From positions 2,852,001 to 2,916,000 of the forward strand of contig OZ245997.1 of NCBI GenBank assembly GCA_965230195.1: DNA of 64,000 nt, given 5' to 3'. Made by a program: the position numbers and the translations under genes. The DNA comes from Putridiphycobacter sp965230195 (GTDB lineage: Bacteria; Bacteroidota; Bacteroidia; Flavobacteriales_D; Crocinitomicaceae). The notes beneath the pieces are model-generated. The model was not told the DNA's origin, did not search any database, and saw only the letters and a list, made by a program, of their open reading frames with translations. The number at the start of each line of letters is the position of its first letter. The stretch's first letter is position 1. Positions 28,939 through 39,800 of the stretch are shown one piece after another.

Positions 28939-30182
28939 TTTTTGTATTCTTTGGTTCTGTAGGCTTTTAAGAGTTGTAATTCATCCGTTTCACCATTGTA
29001 AAAATGCATTGATTCAGCCATTAACCTGGCCTGATTATATATTGGTTGATCAGGGTATTGCTCATCTCTGATATAGTGGACCAGCTTCAAAACCCTGAAA
29101 GCGTTAAACCAAACAAAAAAGCGTTTTTGAAAGGACTCAGGGCTGGTAGAGTTCTTTCTGATTTCTTTCAGTCCCTCGCTAAAATTATTAAGATTTAAAA
29201 ATTGGATGAATACCTGATGGTTTGGGTTCAAATAAAAATCCGTTGCATTGACTTCAATTGTTCTGAGTTGAGGAATTGTTGCTACAAATGACTTTAACAT
29301 TTCCCAGACTCTAAAATCATATGTCAGGTATTTTTTTTGTTCAGAATTTAGCCAGTCGTTAATTGCTTTTCCGGTACCAAATGGAACCCTGTCAGATGTT
29401 CTTGGAGATGGAATAACCTTTGTTGTGTTTAATGCGGTAAAATTTCCAAGAGCAATAATTTTATGTAAAAAATAAAAATCTTCTCCCGCTTTTCGTTTGT
29501 TCATCCCACCTTGTTTTTGGTAGGCACTTGACCGAATTGCCATACTTGAACCAACTGTATGATAGGAAAAGGGTAATTTTGCATATTGCAAACCAATATT
29601 ATAATACCTCAAAAATAATTCATAGTTAATGATGCCATTATAAACGGGTTGATCAAATTCATCACCTTCAACAGGATGTTCGTATCTGATGGCACAACCT
29701 GGTGTTTTAGGGTGGTCCGTAAAATGCTGTTCTATTGCTCTCAGATAATTATCCTGACACTGAGAGTCAGCATCAAAGCAAACGATAATGCCATCTTTAC
29801 CAATGGAATGAAATCTCGAAACAGCTTCATCCATACCAATTTTTCTGGCTAGCCCAACACCGGCATGCTTTTTAGGTAAATCATTGGCTTCAATAACATG
29901 AAAGTCAAATTTTAGGTCTGTTGTATTTTTCCATTTTGTAATTTGAGATACTGTCAGGTCGTTTTGTGCTTTAATTTGGTGATCATGATGAGTACCTGAA
30001 TTAATTACAATAATAATTTCTACTGCCTGATGAGGAGGCAAACAGTTGTTCAGGCTATTTAAAGTTGGCTGTATATCAGGTTCATTAAAGCAGGGGATAA
30101 CCACAATCAGCCCAAGGTCATTAGCAGGAGTGGATGTAATTACAGGAGGCTGAAAACCGTATTTATTAAGGTAAAAATTCAT
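28935..30182 (-). CDS. Glycosyltransferase family 2 protein
   Basis: From ATG 30182 the product has 415 residues; a TTG at 30200 is possible. The GT-A fold opens with LGLIVVIPCFNE, the nucleotide-sugar binding strand. KKHAGVGLARKIGMDEAV and the DxD-type FDADSQC follow, and then a region with GAGEDF-like KAGEDFYFL that usually holds the catalytic base. There is no signal peptide and no clear membrane helix. The extra 150 C-terminal residues are helical and not recognised. The donor and acceptor are unknown; enzymes of this class build surface polysaccharide or glycolipid. No sugar gene cluster surrounds it. Its end overlaps the CotH gene by four bases, and about 230 bp separate its start from topoisomerase IV. 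Confidence 0.85.
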   Translation of the reverse strand: MNFYLNKYGFQPPVITSTPANDLGLIVVIPCFNEPDIQPTLNSLNNCLPPHQAVEIIIVINSGTHHDHQIKAQNDLTVSQITKWKNTTDLKFDFHVIEANDLPKKHAGVGLARKIGMDEAVSRFHSIGKDGIIVCFDADSQCQDNYLRAIEQHFTDHPKTPGCAIRYEHPVEGDEFDQPVYNGIINYELFLRYYNIGLQYAKLPFSYHTVGSSMAIRSSAYQKQGGMNKRKAGEDFYFLHKIIALGNFTALNTTKVIPSPRTSDRVPFGTGKAINDWLNSEQKKYLTYDFRVWEMLKSFVATIPQLRTIEVNATDFYLNPNHQVFIQFLNLNNFSEGLKEIRKNSTSPESFQKRFFVWFNAFRVLKLVHYIRDEQYPDQPIYNQARLMAESMHFYNGETDELQLLKAYRTKEYKN

Positions 30183-30430
30183 TGGCGCGAATATAGTCAA
30201 ATAGTTATTAGATTATTGTTATCAGTTTTTAGTTAGTGTGACAGATGATGGTGTTAATATTTGCTCTGATGTTATTGCAAATAGCTAAGAAAAAGTCAAT
30301 TTTTAACAAGTATTGACAGTCATTGATGAAAACTTGTCGAAAATAAGAATAACATGTTAATAACTCAAGGGGATCAGGCCCCTGTTAATAGGCTTTGATT
30401 GTTAAATTTGTTGGAGTTCAAGAATAAAAA

Positions 30431-33157
30431 ATGACAGACGAATTTGATGAAATTGAGGAAAATGATGATTTGAATGATGATGACTTTTCCTCGGGTCAGG
30501 GTGATGATGACAACGTTATTCCATTATCCGGAATGTATGAAGAATGGTTTTTGGACTATGCTTCGTACGTAATTTTAGAAAGAGCCGTACCAGCCTTACT
30601 TGACGGATTTAAACCCGTTCAGAGAAGGATTATGCATTCCATGAGGGAATTGGATGATGGAAGGTACAATAAGGTAGCCAATATTATAGGTAATACAATG
30701 AAATATCACCCCCATGGTGATGCTTCTATTGGTGATGCCATGGTTCAACTGGGGCAAAAGGAGTTATTGATTGATATGCAGGGGAACTGGGGAAATATCC
30801 TGACCGGAGATTCAGCCGCTGCACCCAGGTACATTGAGGCACGATTATCAAAATTCGCAAAACATGTTGTTTTTAACCCTAAAACAACAGAATGGTTACC
30901 ATCATACGACGGTAGAAATAATGAACCGGTATTATTGCCTGTAAAGTTTCCAATGTTATTGGCACAAGGGGCAGAGGGGATTGCCGTGGGTATGGCTTGT
31001 AAAATAATGCCACATAATTTTGTTGAACTGATTGATGCTTCAATTGATGTATTGAGAGGAAAGAAAACAAATATTTTACCTGATTTCCCGAACGGTGGAA
31101 TGGCAGATTTTTCGGGTTATAACGAAGGAGTAAGAGGAGGTAAGATAAGAGTCAGGGCCAAAATCAGAAAAGAGGATTCCAAAACGTTAATCATTGATGA
31201 AATACCTTTTGGAACCACAACTTCTTCCCTGATCGATTCCATTATTAAAGCCAATGATAAAGGTAAAATAAGGATCAAAAAAATTGAGGATAACACAGCT
31301 GCAACCGTTGAGATTTTAATCCGTCTGGCTACTGGAGTTTCTCCTGATAAAACAATCGACGCATTATACGCCTTTACCAATTGTGAAATGTCTATTTCTC
31401 CAAATACTTCGGTGATTTATGACGAAAAACCACATTTCCTTGGTGTAAATGAAATACTGAAAATTTCAACCAATAATACCGTTGGTCTCCTTAAAAAAGA
31501 GCTGGAGATCAGAAAGGCAGAATTGTTGGAGATGTGGCATTTTGCCAGTTTGGAAAAAATATTCATTGAGCAAAAAATATACATTGAATTTGATGGTAAG
31601 TCATACGAAGAAGCCATTGAAGTAACACATGAACTCTTAAAACCTCATATTAAACACCTGCAAAGAGCTGTTACAGATGATGACGTAAAAAGATTGCTGG
31701 AGTTGAAAATGCGTAGAATTACCAAGCATGATTCCGACAAGGCAGATACCTACATTCAATCTCTTGAAGAGGAGTTAAAGGAAGTGGAGCATCATTTAGC
31801 TAACCTAATTGATTATGCGATTAGTTATTTTAAAGATGTGAAGGCCAAATTTGCAGAAGGAAAAGAGAGAAAAACGGAGATCAGAACATTTGATAATATT
31901 GCAGCCAAAAAGGTTATTGTTGCCAATAAAAAACTCTATGTAAACAAAAAAGAAGGGTTTATTGGTTGGGGATTGAGAAAAGATGAGTACGTACAGGACT
32001 GTAGTGATATTGATGATGTTATCGTGTTCTTTACTTCAGGCAGAATGATGGTGACCAAAATAAGCGATAAAAAGTTTGTTGGAAAAGGTATCATGCATTG
32101 TGCAGTATTCAAGAAAAATGATGTCAGAACAATTTATCACCTGATTTACCGGGATGGGACCAATGGTCCGACAATGATGAAACGTTTTAATGTTAAATCA
32201 ATTACCCGTGACAAGGAATATGATTTAACCAAGGGAACAAAAGGCTCAAAAGTATATTACTTCTCTTTCCATCCAAATGGAGAGCGGGAAATAGTGACTG
32301 TACAGTTAAGACCACGACCACATTTAAAACGAATTAAATTTGAAATTGATTTTGGTAACTTATTGATTAAAGGAAGAGGATCAGCAGGGAATAGGGTTAC
32401 TAAAGAAATTGTTTCAAAAATTATCCAAAAAGAAGTAGGGGCTTCTACTCTTGCAGCGCGAAAAATCTGGTTCGATTCAAGTGTTTCCAGGCTTAATGTT
32501 GATGAAAGAGGGACTTTCCTTGGGGAGTTCAAAGGGGATGATAAAATTTTGACAATCTACTCCTCAGGAGCCTACAGGTTAACTAATTTTGATATTTCGA
32601 ATCATTTTGATTCCGATTTAATTCATGTTGAAAAATGGCATCCTGAACATCCTGTGAGTGTAGTATATTACGAAGGAGAAAAGCAAAAATACTTTGTCAA
32701 ACGGTTTTTAATTGAAACCAAGTCAGATAAGAAAGTTGTTTTTATTTCAGAAACTGAAAATTCTGCATTAGCGGCAGTTTCAACAGGGTATAAGCCTATG
32801 GTCAAAATTATTTTCAATAAACGACTAAAGGAAACAAAAGACTTACCGGATAAAGAAATTGACCTTTCAGACTTTATTGATGTTAAAGGGATGAAGAGTG
32901 TGGGTAATCAGCTCACTAAGTTTAAGGTAAAGGAAGTACAATTAATGCATGAAATTGGAGGTGGAGAGCCATGGCCAACACCTGAACCAGAGGAGGAAGA
33001 GAATAAGGAAGTTGAGGTAGAAGAAAAGGATGCAGATGCTGAGATAAGTGCTTCTGAAAATGGTTCAATTGAGGTAGAGTGGGATATGACTTCAAAAACG
33101 GACAGTCCGATTAAAGATATTGAGGATGACAGTCAGACTTCTCTTTTCGAAGAATAA
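30431..33157 (+). CDS. parC: DNA topoisomerase IV subunit A
   Basis: The 908-residue protein is a type IIA topoisomerase A subunit. After an acidic N-terminus come DYASYVILERAVP, KPVQRRIMHSM, HPHGDASIGDAM (the quinolone-resistance region) and the catalytic Tyr134 in APRYIEARL. The C-terminal part is a beta-pinwheel with degenerate repeats rather than perfect GyrA boxes, followed by a long acidic tail (about 845-908). The lack of a clear GyrA box and the presence of only one A subunit here suggest ParC, which decatenates daughter chromosomes with ParE; gyrase A is the alternative. parE is not adjacent. A TAAATTTG element at 30403-30410 is a likely -7 box, and a short AGGGG/CCCCT hairpin lies at 30368-30383 upstream. 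Confidence 0.9.
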   Translation: MTDEFDEIEENDDLNDDDFSSGQGDDDNVIPLSGMYEEWFLDYASYVILERAVPALLDGFKPVQRRIMHSMRELDDGRYNKVANIIGNTMKYHPHGDASIGDAMVQLGQKELLIDMQGNWGNILTGDSAAAPRYIEARLSKFAKHVVFNPKTTEWLPSYDGRNNEPVLLPVKFPMLLAQGAEGIAVGMACKIMPHNFVELIDASIDVLRGKKTNILPDFPNGGMADFSGYNEGVRGGKIRVRAKIRKEDSKTLIIDEIPFGTTTSSLIDSIIKANDKGKIRIKKIEDNTAATVEILIRLATGVSPDKTIDALYAFTNCEMSISPNTSVIYDEKPHFLGVNEILKISTNNTVGLLKKELEIRKAELLEMWHFASLEKIFIEQKIYIEFDGKSYEEAIEVTHELLKPHIKHLQRAVTDDDVKRLLELKMRRITKHDSDKADTYIQSLEEELKEVEHHLANLIDYAISYFKDVKAKFAEGKERKTEIRTFDNIAAKKVIVANKKLYVNKKEGFIGWGLRKDEYVQDCSDIDDVIVFFTSGRMMVTKISDKKFVGKGIMHCAVFKKNDVRTIYHLIYRDGTNGPTMMKRFNVKSITRDKEYDLTKGTKGSKVYYFSFHPNGEREIVTVQLRPRPHLKRIKFEIDFGNLLIKGRGSAGNRVTKEIVSKIIQKEVGASTLAARKIWFDSSVSRLNVDERGTFLGEFKGDDKILTIYSSGAYRLTNFDISNHFDSDLIHVEKWHPEHPVSVVYYEGEKQKYFVKRFLIETKSDKKVVFISETENSALAAVSTGYKPMVKIIFNKRLKETKDLPDKEIDLSDFIDVKGMKSVGNQLTKFKVKEVQLMHEIGGGEPWPTPEPEEEENKEVEVEEKDADAEISASENGSIEVEWDMTSKTDSPIKDIEDDSQTSLFEE

Positions 33158-33160
33158 AGA

Positions 33161-34027
33161 TTAAAAGAACTGTTGGATAATTTTCAAGACTGAATTTTTA
33201 TAACCGGATCCGAATAAATTCAGGTGAACCAAGAGGTAATACAATTGATAAATCTCTGTTAATTGCTGTGCGTTGGAATCAGGTTTAATCATTGAATGAT
33301 AAGCCTGGTAGAATGATGGTGAGAATCCTCCAAAAAGCTTTGTCATAGCAATGTCCACCATTGAATGTCCATAATAAGCTGAAGGATCAATCAGGTAGGG
33401 AGTACCATTTTCATGAATCAGGTAATTACCACTCCATAAATCACCGTGTAATACTGATGGTTTTACGGTTTGTACTATTGGTGAGAGTATGTTGAACATT
33501 TTTGCTTTCTCCGGAATGTCATTTTGATTCAATAATCCGTTCTGTAAAGCTATATTAAACTGAGGAAAAAGTCGTTCGTTTATGAAAAACTCAACCCAAT
33601 TATTACAAAGGGTATTTGATTGGGGCAGGTTAGCAATAAAATTATCTGTTGCTGCTCCAAATGTATCAGAGGTGTTAGTATGCAGTTCAGCTAATTGGTA
33701 TCCGAATTTTTCCATGTCCGAAGAAATTGGTGTTTTCGCCGGAATAAAATCCATTAGCAGACATGCTGTATTATTTAATGTTATCAATTTATGAACCTCA
33801 GGAGTGGCTATAGCGTTTTGAGTTGATAAAAGTGTTAGTCCTTTCATTTCTGCTTCCAGCAAAGCATAGTGTTGTTTTACACTTCCGGTTTTAGCCACAA
33901 AATCACCATTAGTTGAGGTCACTTTATATACTGATGAAACATCACCTCCCGATAATGGAGAAATGGAGCTGATATTACCATACAAAGAGGATATGTATTC
34001 TTTTAAATCAATATGCACAGCGTGCAA
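33161..34027 (-). CDS. Fructosamine-kinase family protein
   Basis: The 288-residue protein has the aminoglycoside-phosphotransferase-like fold of fructosamine kinases: LSGGDVSSVYKV (glycine loop), FVAKTG (ATP lysine), the catalytic loop LHGDLWSGNYL with Asp and Asn, and IDPSAYYGHSMVDIAM (metal-binding Asp). These match the signature of the family, in which bacterial members phosphorylate ketosamines such as ribulosamine- or fructosamine-lysine on glycated proteins, leading to deglycation. The length is normal (about 280-300) and there is no signal peptide, so it acts in the cytoplasm. It is convergent with the topoisomerase gene (three-base gap) and divergent from the M3 peptidase gene. It is likely monocistronic. 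Confidence 0.9.
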   Translation of the reverse strand: MHAVHIDLKEYISSLYGNISSISPLSGGDVSSVYKVTSTNGDFVAKTGSVKQHYALLEAEMKGLTLLSTQNAIATPEVHKLITLNNTACLLMDFIPAKTPISSDMEKFGYQLAELHTNTSDTFGAATDNFIANLPQSNTLCNNWVEFFINERLFPQFNIALQNGLLNQNDIPEKAKMFNILSPIVQTVKPSVLHGDLWSGNYLIHENGTPYLIDPSAYYGHSMVDIAMTKLFGGFSPSFYQAYHSMIKPDSNAQQLTEIYQLYYLLVHLNLFGSGYKNSVLKIIQQFF

Positions 34028-34094
34028 TTTAGTAAAAGAATAAAGAAAGATTGTTAAAACTCGTTAAGAGGTCAGGTTAAAAAAATGAACTTCT

Positions 34095-34102
34095 TATCTT
34101 TG
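34095..34102 (+). promoter_or_regulatory. -7 element before the M3 peptidase gene
   Basis: TATCTTTG fits TAnnTTTG and lies 20 bp before the ATG. No good TTG is found 19-21 nt upstream, so only the -7 box is supported. Confidence 0.4.
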
Positions 34103-34121
34103 GCAGAAACATAGAACCGAA

Positions 34122-36152
34122 ATGAACAACCCTTTATTAGGAGAATTTAATACCACCTTTTCAACTGTACCGTTTGAAGAAATTCAATTGACAGATTATA
34201 AACCAGCTATTGAATTTGCTGTTGAGCAGGCAAAATCTGAAGTGAATACTATTGTTGATTCAAAACAGGAACCTGATTTTTATAATACGATTGAAGCGCT
34301 CGAGAAAAGTGGAAAATTACTGGGATTAATATCCGGTACTTTTTTTAATCTGAACAGTGCTGAAACCTCAGCCGAAATGCAGAGAATTGCTCAGGAAATT
34401 TCTCCTGTTCTTACAGCTTATTCAACTGAATTATTGTTAAATGAGACGCTATTTGAACGTGTTAAAGCTGTTCATGAGTTACCAAACAATGAACTAAGTC
34501 CCGAGCAGGCTTATCTTTTGGATAAAACATATAAAAGTTTTGTCAGAAACGGGGCAAATTTAAACGAAAAAGATAAGGAAAGGTTAAAGGCGATTAATAC
34601 GCAACAGGCCCGATTGAGCTTGACTTTTGGGGAGCATGTATTGAAGGATACCAATGATTTTGAGTTATTGATTACAAATGAGGAAGACTTAGCCGGTTTA
34701 CCTAAAGGTGTAATTGAAGCGGCTGCTGAAACGGCAAAAGCAAGGGGAAAAGAGGGGTACATATTCACAATCGATTACCCATCTTATATTCCATTCATGA
34801 AGTACTCTAAAAACAGGGAGTTAAGAAAGCAAATGCATTTAGCCTTTGGGTCACGCGGTTTTAGAGATAATGACAATAATAACGAATCCATTTTAATGGA
34901 AATCTCCGGTCTGAGACACGAAAAAGCTAATTTACTGGGATATAATTCTCATGCTGAATTTGTTTTAGAAGAGAGAATGGCTGAATCACCTGAAAAAGTA
35001 TATAACCTTTGGGATGAATTATTAGAATATGCTTTGCCTAAAGCAAAGGAAGAGATTCATGAAGTACAGGTGTTAGCTGATCAGTTAAACGGACCAAACC
35101 CAATTGAAAGGTGGGACTTTAGCTATTATTCAGAGCTTTTAAAAAATAAAAAATTCGCTATAAATGATGAAATTTTAAAGCCATATTTCCAGCTTGAAAA
35201 TGTTATTGAAGGTGCTTTTATGACCGCAGGTAAATTGTTTAATATCCAATTCAAAGAAAGGAACGATATTCAAAAATATCATTCGGATGTTATTACTTAT
35301 GAGGTGTTAGATCAGAATAATGAGCACCTGGCAGTATTATATGCAGATTTCTTCCCAAGAGCATCAAAACGAAGTGGAGCCTGGATGACTTCATTCAGAG
35401 GCCAGAACAATTATGATGGGGTTAATCAACGACCTCATGTAGCTATTGTTTGTAATTTTACTAAACCAACGGGATCAACGCCGTCACTTTTAACTTTTAA
35501 TGAAGTTACTACCTTGTTTCATGAGTTTGGACATGCCTTACACGGTATGTTGGCTAATGGTTATTATGAAAGCTTAAGTGGTACTTCAGTATTTTGGGAT
35601 TTTGTTGAATTACCTTCTCAGTTAATGGAAAATTGGTGTTATGAGAAAGAGTGTCTTGATTTATTCGCAAGGCATTACGAAACCTCAGAATCTATTCCTG
35701 TTGAATTGGTTGAGAAAATTAAAGCCTCTGTCAATTTTTTAGGAGCTTACCAGACTGTACGACAGGTTGGTTTAGGACAATTGGATATGGCCTGGCATGA
35801 TTTAAAGGAAATTCCTGACACAAAAGTAATTGAATGGGAACAAAAAGCAGGTGAAGCCACCATGCTTTTTGCCAATGATAATCAAATTGCAGTTTCACCA
35901 GCTTTTTCTCATATTTTCAGTGGAGGTTATTCTGCAGGATATTATAGCTATAAATGGGCTGAGGTTTTGGAAGCGGATGCATTTGAATACTTTAAGGAGA
36001 CTGGGATTTTTAGTATTGAAACTGCTAAAAAGTATAAGGAAAATATTTTGGAGAAGGGAGGGAGTGAACACCCAATGTCACTTTATAAATCCTTTAGAGG
36101 GAAAGAACCGGATTCAAAAGCATTGCTTAGAAAGGGTGGCTTGTTAAATTAG
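34122..36152 (+). CDS. M3-family metallopeptidase (dipeptidyl carboxypeptidase/oligopeptidase A type)
   Basis: The 676-residue protein has the zinc motif HEFGH at 467-471, followed by ALHG and a downstream Glu in FVELPSQLMENW, as in thimet-oligopeptidase-like M3 enzymes. The size and start (NPLLGEFNTTFSTVPFEEI) match the Dcp/OpdA group, which degrades short peptides in the cytoplasm, or in the periplasm when a signal peptide is present; none is seen here. The N-terminal 200 residues are helical, and the SGTFFNLNSAETS segment is typical. A promoter -7 element precedes it. It is convergent with the DoxX gene, separated by 67 bp. Peptide recycling is the likely role; the choice between dipeptidyl carboxypeptidase and oligopeptidase is not certain. 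Confidence 0.92.
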   Translation: MNNPLLGEFNTTFSTVPFEEIQLTDYKPAIEFAVEQAKSEVNTIVDSKQEPDFYNTIEALEKSGKLLGLISGTFFNLNSAETSAEMQRIAQEISPVLTAYSTELLLNETLFERVKAVHELPNNELSPEQAYLLDKTYKSFVRNGANLNEKDKERLKAINTQQARLSLTFGEHVLKDTNDFELLITNEEDLAGLPKGVIEAAAETAKARGKEGYIFTIDYPSYIPFMKYSKNRELRKQMHLAFGSRGFRDNDNNNESILMEISGLRHEKANLLGYNSHAEFVLEERMAESPEKVYNLWDELLEYALPKAKEEIHEVQVLADQLNGPNPIERWDFSYYSELLKNKKFAINDEILKPYFQLENVIEGAFMTAGKLFNIQFKERNDIQKYHSDVITYEVLDQNNEHLAVLYADFFPRASKRSGAWMTSFRGQNNYDGVNQRPHVAIVCNFTKPTGSTPSLLTFNEVTTLFHEFGHALHGMLANGYYESLSGTSVFWDFVELPSQLMENWCYEKECLDLFARHYETSESIPVELVEKIKASVNFLGAYQTVRQVGLGQLDMAWHDLKEIPDTKVIEWEQKAGEATMLFANDNQIAVSPAFSHIFSGGYSAGYYSYKWAEVLEADAFEYFKETGIFSIETAKKYKENILEKGGSEHPMSLYKSFRGKEPDSKALLRKGGLLN

Positions 36153-36219
36153 ACCATACAAACCCCATTTACCCTTTTGAGGTATCAATATTATTGAATC
36201 GGGAGTTAATCTGGCACCG

Positions 36220-36642
36220 TCAAATGTGGAGCTTTAAAGTATAGTCTACCGACATTTTTCCGGATCCAACAATTGTAATGAATACTAATGAGATAAGGAC
36301 CAGGATTGAAAGTATTAACTGAGAGCCATCACCAATATAGGCATTGGCAATCACAGCTCCAACAAGTACCGGTAACTGAACAGCTGCTGCAATTCTTGTC
36401 AGGAGACCAGTTAAAATCATTAGTCCACCAGCAATATGACCTATCACAACATAATGCGCAACAAACAGATTTGCAGCATTTGCATTTACAGGTTCAATTA
36501 ATTCAACCAGCATGTCAGTATGCTGTGAAAAGGTAATGCCTTTATAAATGATAAAACCTCCTACTAAAATTCTCAGTAGCGAAACTTCAAACCACCTAAA
36601 ATTATTTCCGATTCGATTCAATTTTCTGATAACGGAATACAT
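36220..36642 (-). CDS. DoxX-family membrane protein
   Basis: The 140-residue protein has four hydrophobic helices. It contains LLRILVGGFIIYKGITF at the first helix, GHIAGGLMILTGLLTRIAA at the second and LVGAVIANAYIG at the third, the usual layout of the DoxX/DoxD-like superfamily. Members are small membrane proteins, some of them subunits of quinone or thiosulfate oxidoreductases or redox-stress complexes; many have no known role. No partner subunit is adjacent, so a function cannot be given. It is divergent from the giant adhesin gene, and the 174 bp between them hold that gene's repeat-bearing promoter. The intervening sequence could also affect this gene, but no minus-strand promoter is obvious. 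Confidence 0.75.
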   Translation of the reverse strand: MYSVIRKLNRIGNNFRWFEVSLLRILVGGFIIYKGITFSQHTDMLVELIEPVNANAANLFVAHYVVIGHIAGGLMILTGLLTRIAAAVQLPVLVGAVIANAYIGDGSQLILSILVLISLVFITIVGSGKMSVDYTLKLHI

Positions 36643-36702
36643 TTTTTCAGTTTATCCTATAATTTACGAAATAATGGTAAATCTGTCAAATAAAACGGGT
36701 TA

Positions 36703-36807
36703 CATTTATCGATAAACTAATGATTTTTATCGATCAATTAAAGGTTTTTATCGATTGAAAATTGATTTTCGTCGAAAAAATATATACTTTTGTCGAATCC
36801 AAGATTA
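36703..36807 (+). repeat. Five phased 21-bp repeats at the adhesin promoter
   Basis: TCGA cores lie at 36709, 36730, 36751, 36772 and 36793, exactly 21 bp apart. Each core is preceded by a T tract: the first three units read TTTATCGAT and the last two TTTTCGTCGAA or CTTTTGTCGAA. A sixth core, ATTCGAC at 36810-36816, is off phase by two bases and forms an inverted repeat with GTCGAAT at 36792-36798. The period of two helical turns puts all sites on one face of the DNA. Units 3 to 5 overlap the promoter at 36762-36792. A set of binding sites for a regulator is likely; the protein is unknown. Confidence 0.7.
36762..36792 (+). promoter_or_regulatory. Promoter of the giant adhesin gene
   Basis: TTG at 36762-36764, a 20-nt spacer and TACTTTTG at 36785-36792 match the Bacteroidota consensus. 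Transcription would start near 36799, about 18 nt before the ATG. It is embedded in the 21-bp repeat array. Confidence 0.7.
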
Positions 36808-36816
36808 TGATTCGAC

Positions 36817-39800
36817 ATGTTTTTAAAGTACATTTATTTGATTGGTTCCCTGTTTTTATTGGTAACGGCAAATGCCCATTCAGTGCAGGTTCAATACTGT
36901 ACAAGTTGTAATGGAGATTTAAGAATATGGGTTGAGCATTGGCATGGAAATGAGAATCCTTCCACAACAAACATGTCAATTTCACTGGATATCGGTGGCG
37001 TAGTTACAACGCAAACTTCTGCTCCGGGTGGTGCGGTTTTAGGAGTACCTGCTCAAAACCTTCCGGGGTGTTCAAACCCTATAGTATATGTTACCGGATG
37101 TCCGGGGCAGGAAAACACATATAATGATTGGGTTTATTACGATTTTACAGGTATACCTGCTGGAGTTTCCAGCACTTTTACTATTTTGAGCGGTAATACT
37201 GTTTTTACTCAGGATGGATGTGGTATGTTTCCGGTGTCGGTTTCCTTTGTAATCAATCCAAACAATGGTAATATAGTGACCGATCAAAATGCCTGTACAG
37301 GTACTTTAACGGATTCTATTTATTTGCCATCCAATACAACCTGGACAAATTCTAATCCTTCAATTGGAATTCCGGCGTCAGGAACAGGTCCTATTCCTCC
37401 ATTTGTGCCCAACGGTCCTATAGGTACAACGGCTACAATATCATATACAACTGATTGCACAAACGGCAGCTTTGATTATACGATTCAAAATGTTCCGTCT
37501 CAGTTGATGATCACCGGAAATAATAATGACAGTACATTGATCAATTGTTTTGGTGAGCCTTTCAATTTTACTGACAGTTCAACAATACCTATGCCGGATA
37601 CCATAATATCCTGGTTATGGGATTTTGGAGATGGCGCAAGTTCAACGCTTCAGGATACAGATCACACATACACCAGTAGTGGAGATTATAATGTCTCACT
37701 AACCGTAGAGTCAAGTTTTGGCTGTAGTGCTACAACCGATTTTTACGTGTCCGTTTATCCTTTACCAAATGCAAACTTTAATTATACATCAGCATGTGTG
37801 GGAACTAGTACTGAGTTTACTAATAATTCCAGTTTAACGACCTCTGCTAATACAGATTCCATAGCTTCCTGGATTTGGGATGTCAATAATGACACACAGA
37901 CAGACTATACTACTAAAAATACCAGTCATACTTATCCATCAGAAGGTATCTATGAAACAAAACTGATTGTCAGTACGCTAAAAGGTTGTACAGATACAAT
38001 AACAACTCAGGTTGATGTCCGGCCTTTGCCTCAGGTTCAATTTACATTCAGTGATATTTGTATGAATGAAACGGCAGGATTTATGGATAACTGCAGTATT
38101 TCGAACGCGGTTACAAGTAATGTGATCAGTTCGTTGGATTGGGATTTCGGGGATGGTAATTCTACCTGGGGGAGTAATGTCAATCACAATTACAGCTTTC
38201 CCGGAACTTATGATATTCAGTTAAAAGCTACATCAAATTTTGGTTGTAAAGATTCATTGACTCAACAAATTAATGTTTATGACTTACCTGCGGCTAATTA
38301 TGGTTTTTCTTCTGCCTGCCTTGGAAACAGTACTTCGTTTACAGATAGTTCAGTTTTGAATTTTCCTGTTAACTCTGATTCAATAGCATTTTGGAACTGG
38401 GATATTGATACAGATGGAGCAACTGATTTTACGGCTCAGAATCCAGTACATATTTATGCTACAGAAGGTATTTATAATTCCCAACTTATAGTAAGTACTC
38501 TGCACGGTTGTAGTGATTCTGTTGTTATTCCCGTTGATGTCCGGCCTTTACCACAGGTTCAGTTTGGAGGGGCTGATATATGCTTAAATGAAACTGCAGG
38601 GTTTATAGATGGCTCAACCATTTCAAATGCATTTACGGCTAATACTATCAGTAATCTGACTTGGGATTTTGGTGATGGCAGTACCGGATCTGGTACTAAT
38701 GTCAACCATAATTTTGTAGCACCAGGAACTTATACCGTTAAGTTGACTGCCACGTCTGATTTTGGCTGTGAAGATTCAACCAGTAATTCAATTGATGTCT
38801 ACGATTTACCAGTTGCTGACTTTAGCTTTTCAGAAGAATGTTTTGGTATTGGCACCGTATTTACAGATAGCTCAGTTTTGAGTACTCAGGTGAACAACGA
38901 TTCAATATCGTCCTGGAGTTGGGATATTGATAGTGACGGATTAACAGATTATACTACTGAAAATTCAAGTCATACTTATCCGTCTGAAGGCATTTACAGT
39001 ACTCAACTTATAGTCAGTACACTGAAAGGCTGTAGTGATACAGTTGTTAATCAGGTTTCTGTTTGGCCCTTGCCTCAGGTTCAGTTTGGAGTAGCCGATA
39101 TTTGTTTAAATGAAACAGGAGGATTCACTGATGCTTCAATAATTTCAAACGCATTTACAGCTAATACTATCAGTAATTTAAATTGGGATTTTGGTGATGG
39201 TAATACCGGGTCTGGTACAAACATTAATCACAATTATACCTTACCAGGGACCTATACTGTTAAATTGGTTGCCACGTCTGATTTTGGCTGTGAAGATTCA
39301 ACAAGTACCCCTATTAATATATATGATTTACCAACTGCCAATTTCGGTTTTTCAGAAGTGTGTTTCGGTACAAATACAATATTCACGGATAGCTCGATTT
39401 TAGGCACCTCAGTTAATAATGATTCCATATCATCCTGGAGTTGGGATATTGACAGCGATGGATTAACAGATTATACCGCTGAAAACTTCAGTCATATATA
39501 TCCATCTGAAGGAACTTATAATCCACAGCTTATAGTCAATACACAACAGGGGTGTAGCGATACTGTAGCACTTTCGGTTGATGTACGTCCCTTACCTCAG
39601 GTCCAGTTTACTTTGTCAGACCTTTGTCTTGATGAAACAGCTGGTTTTACTGATGGTTCATCCATATCAAATATGTTTACCACCAATACCATTAGTAACT
39701 TAAGCTGGGATTTTGGAGATGGTAATATTGATACAGGATCGAATGTTAATCACAATTATAGCACAGCCGGAACTTATTCTGTTAAACTGGTTGCTACTTC

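Noticed and set aside
36734..36985. Minus-strand 83-codon frame across the adhesin promoter
   Set aside because: It crosses the phased repeats and adhesin start and has no domain or start signal.
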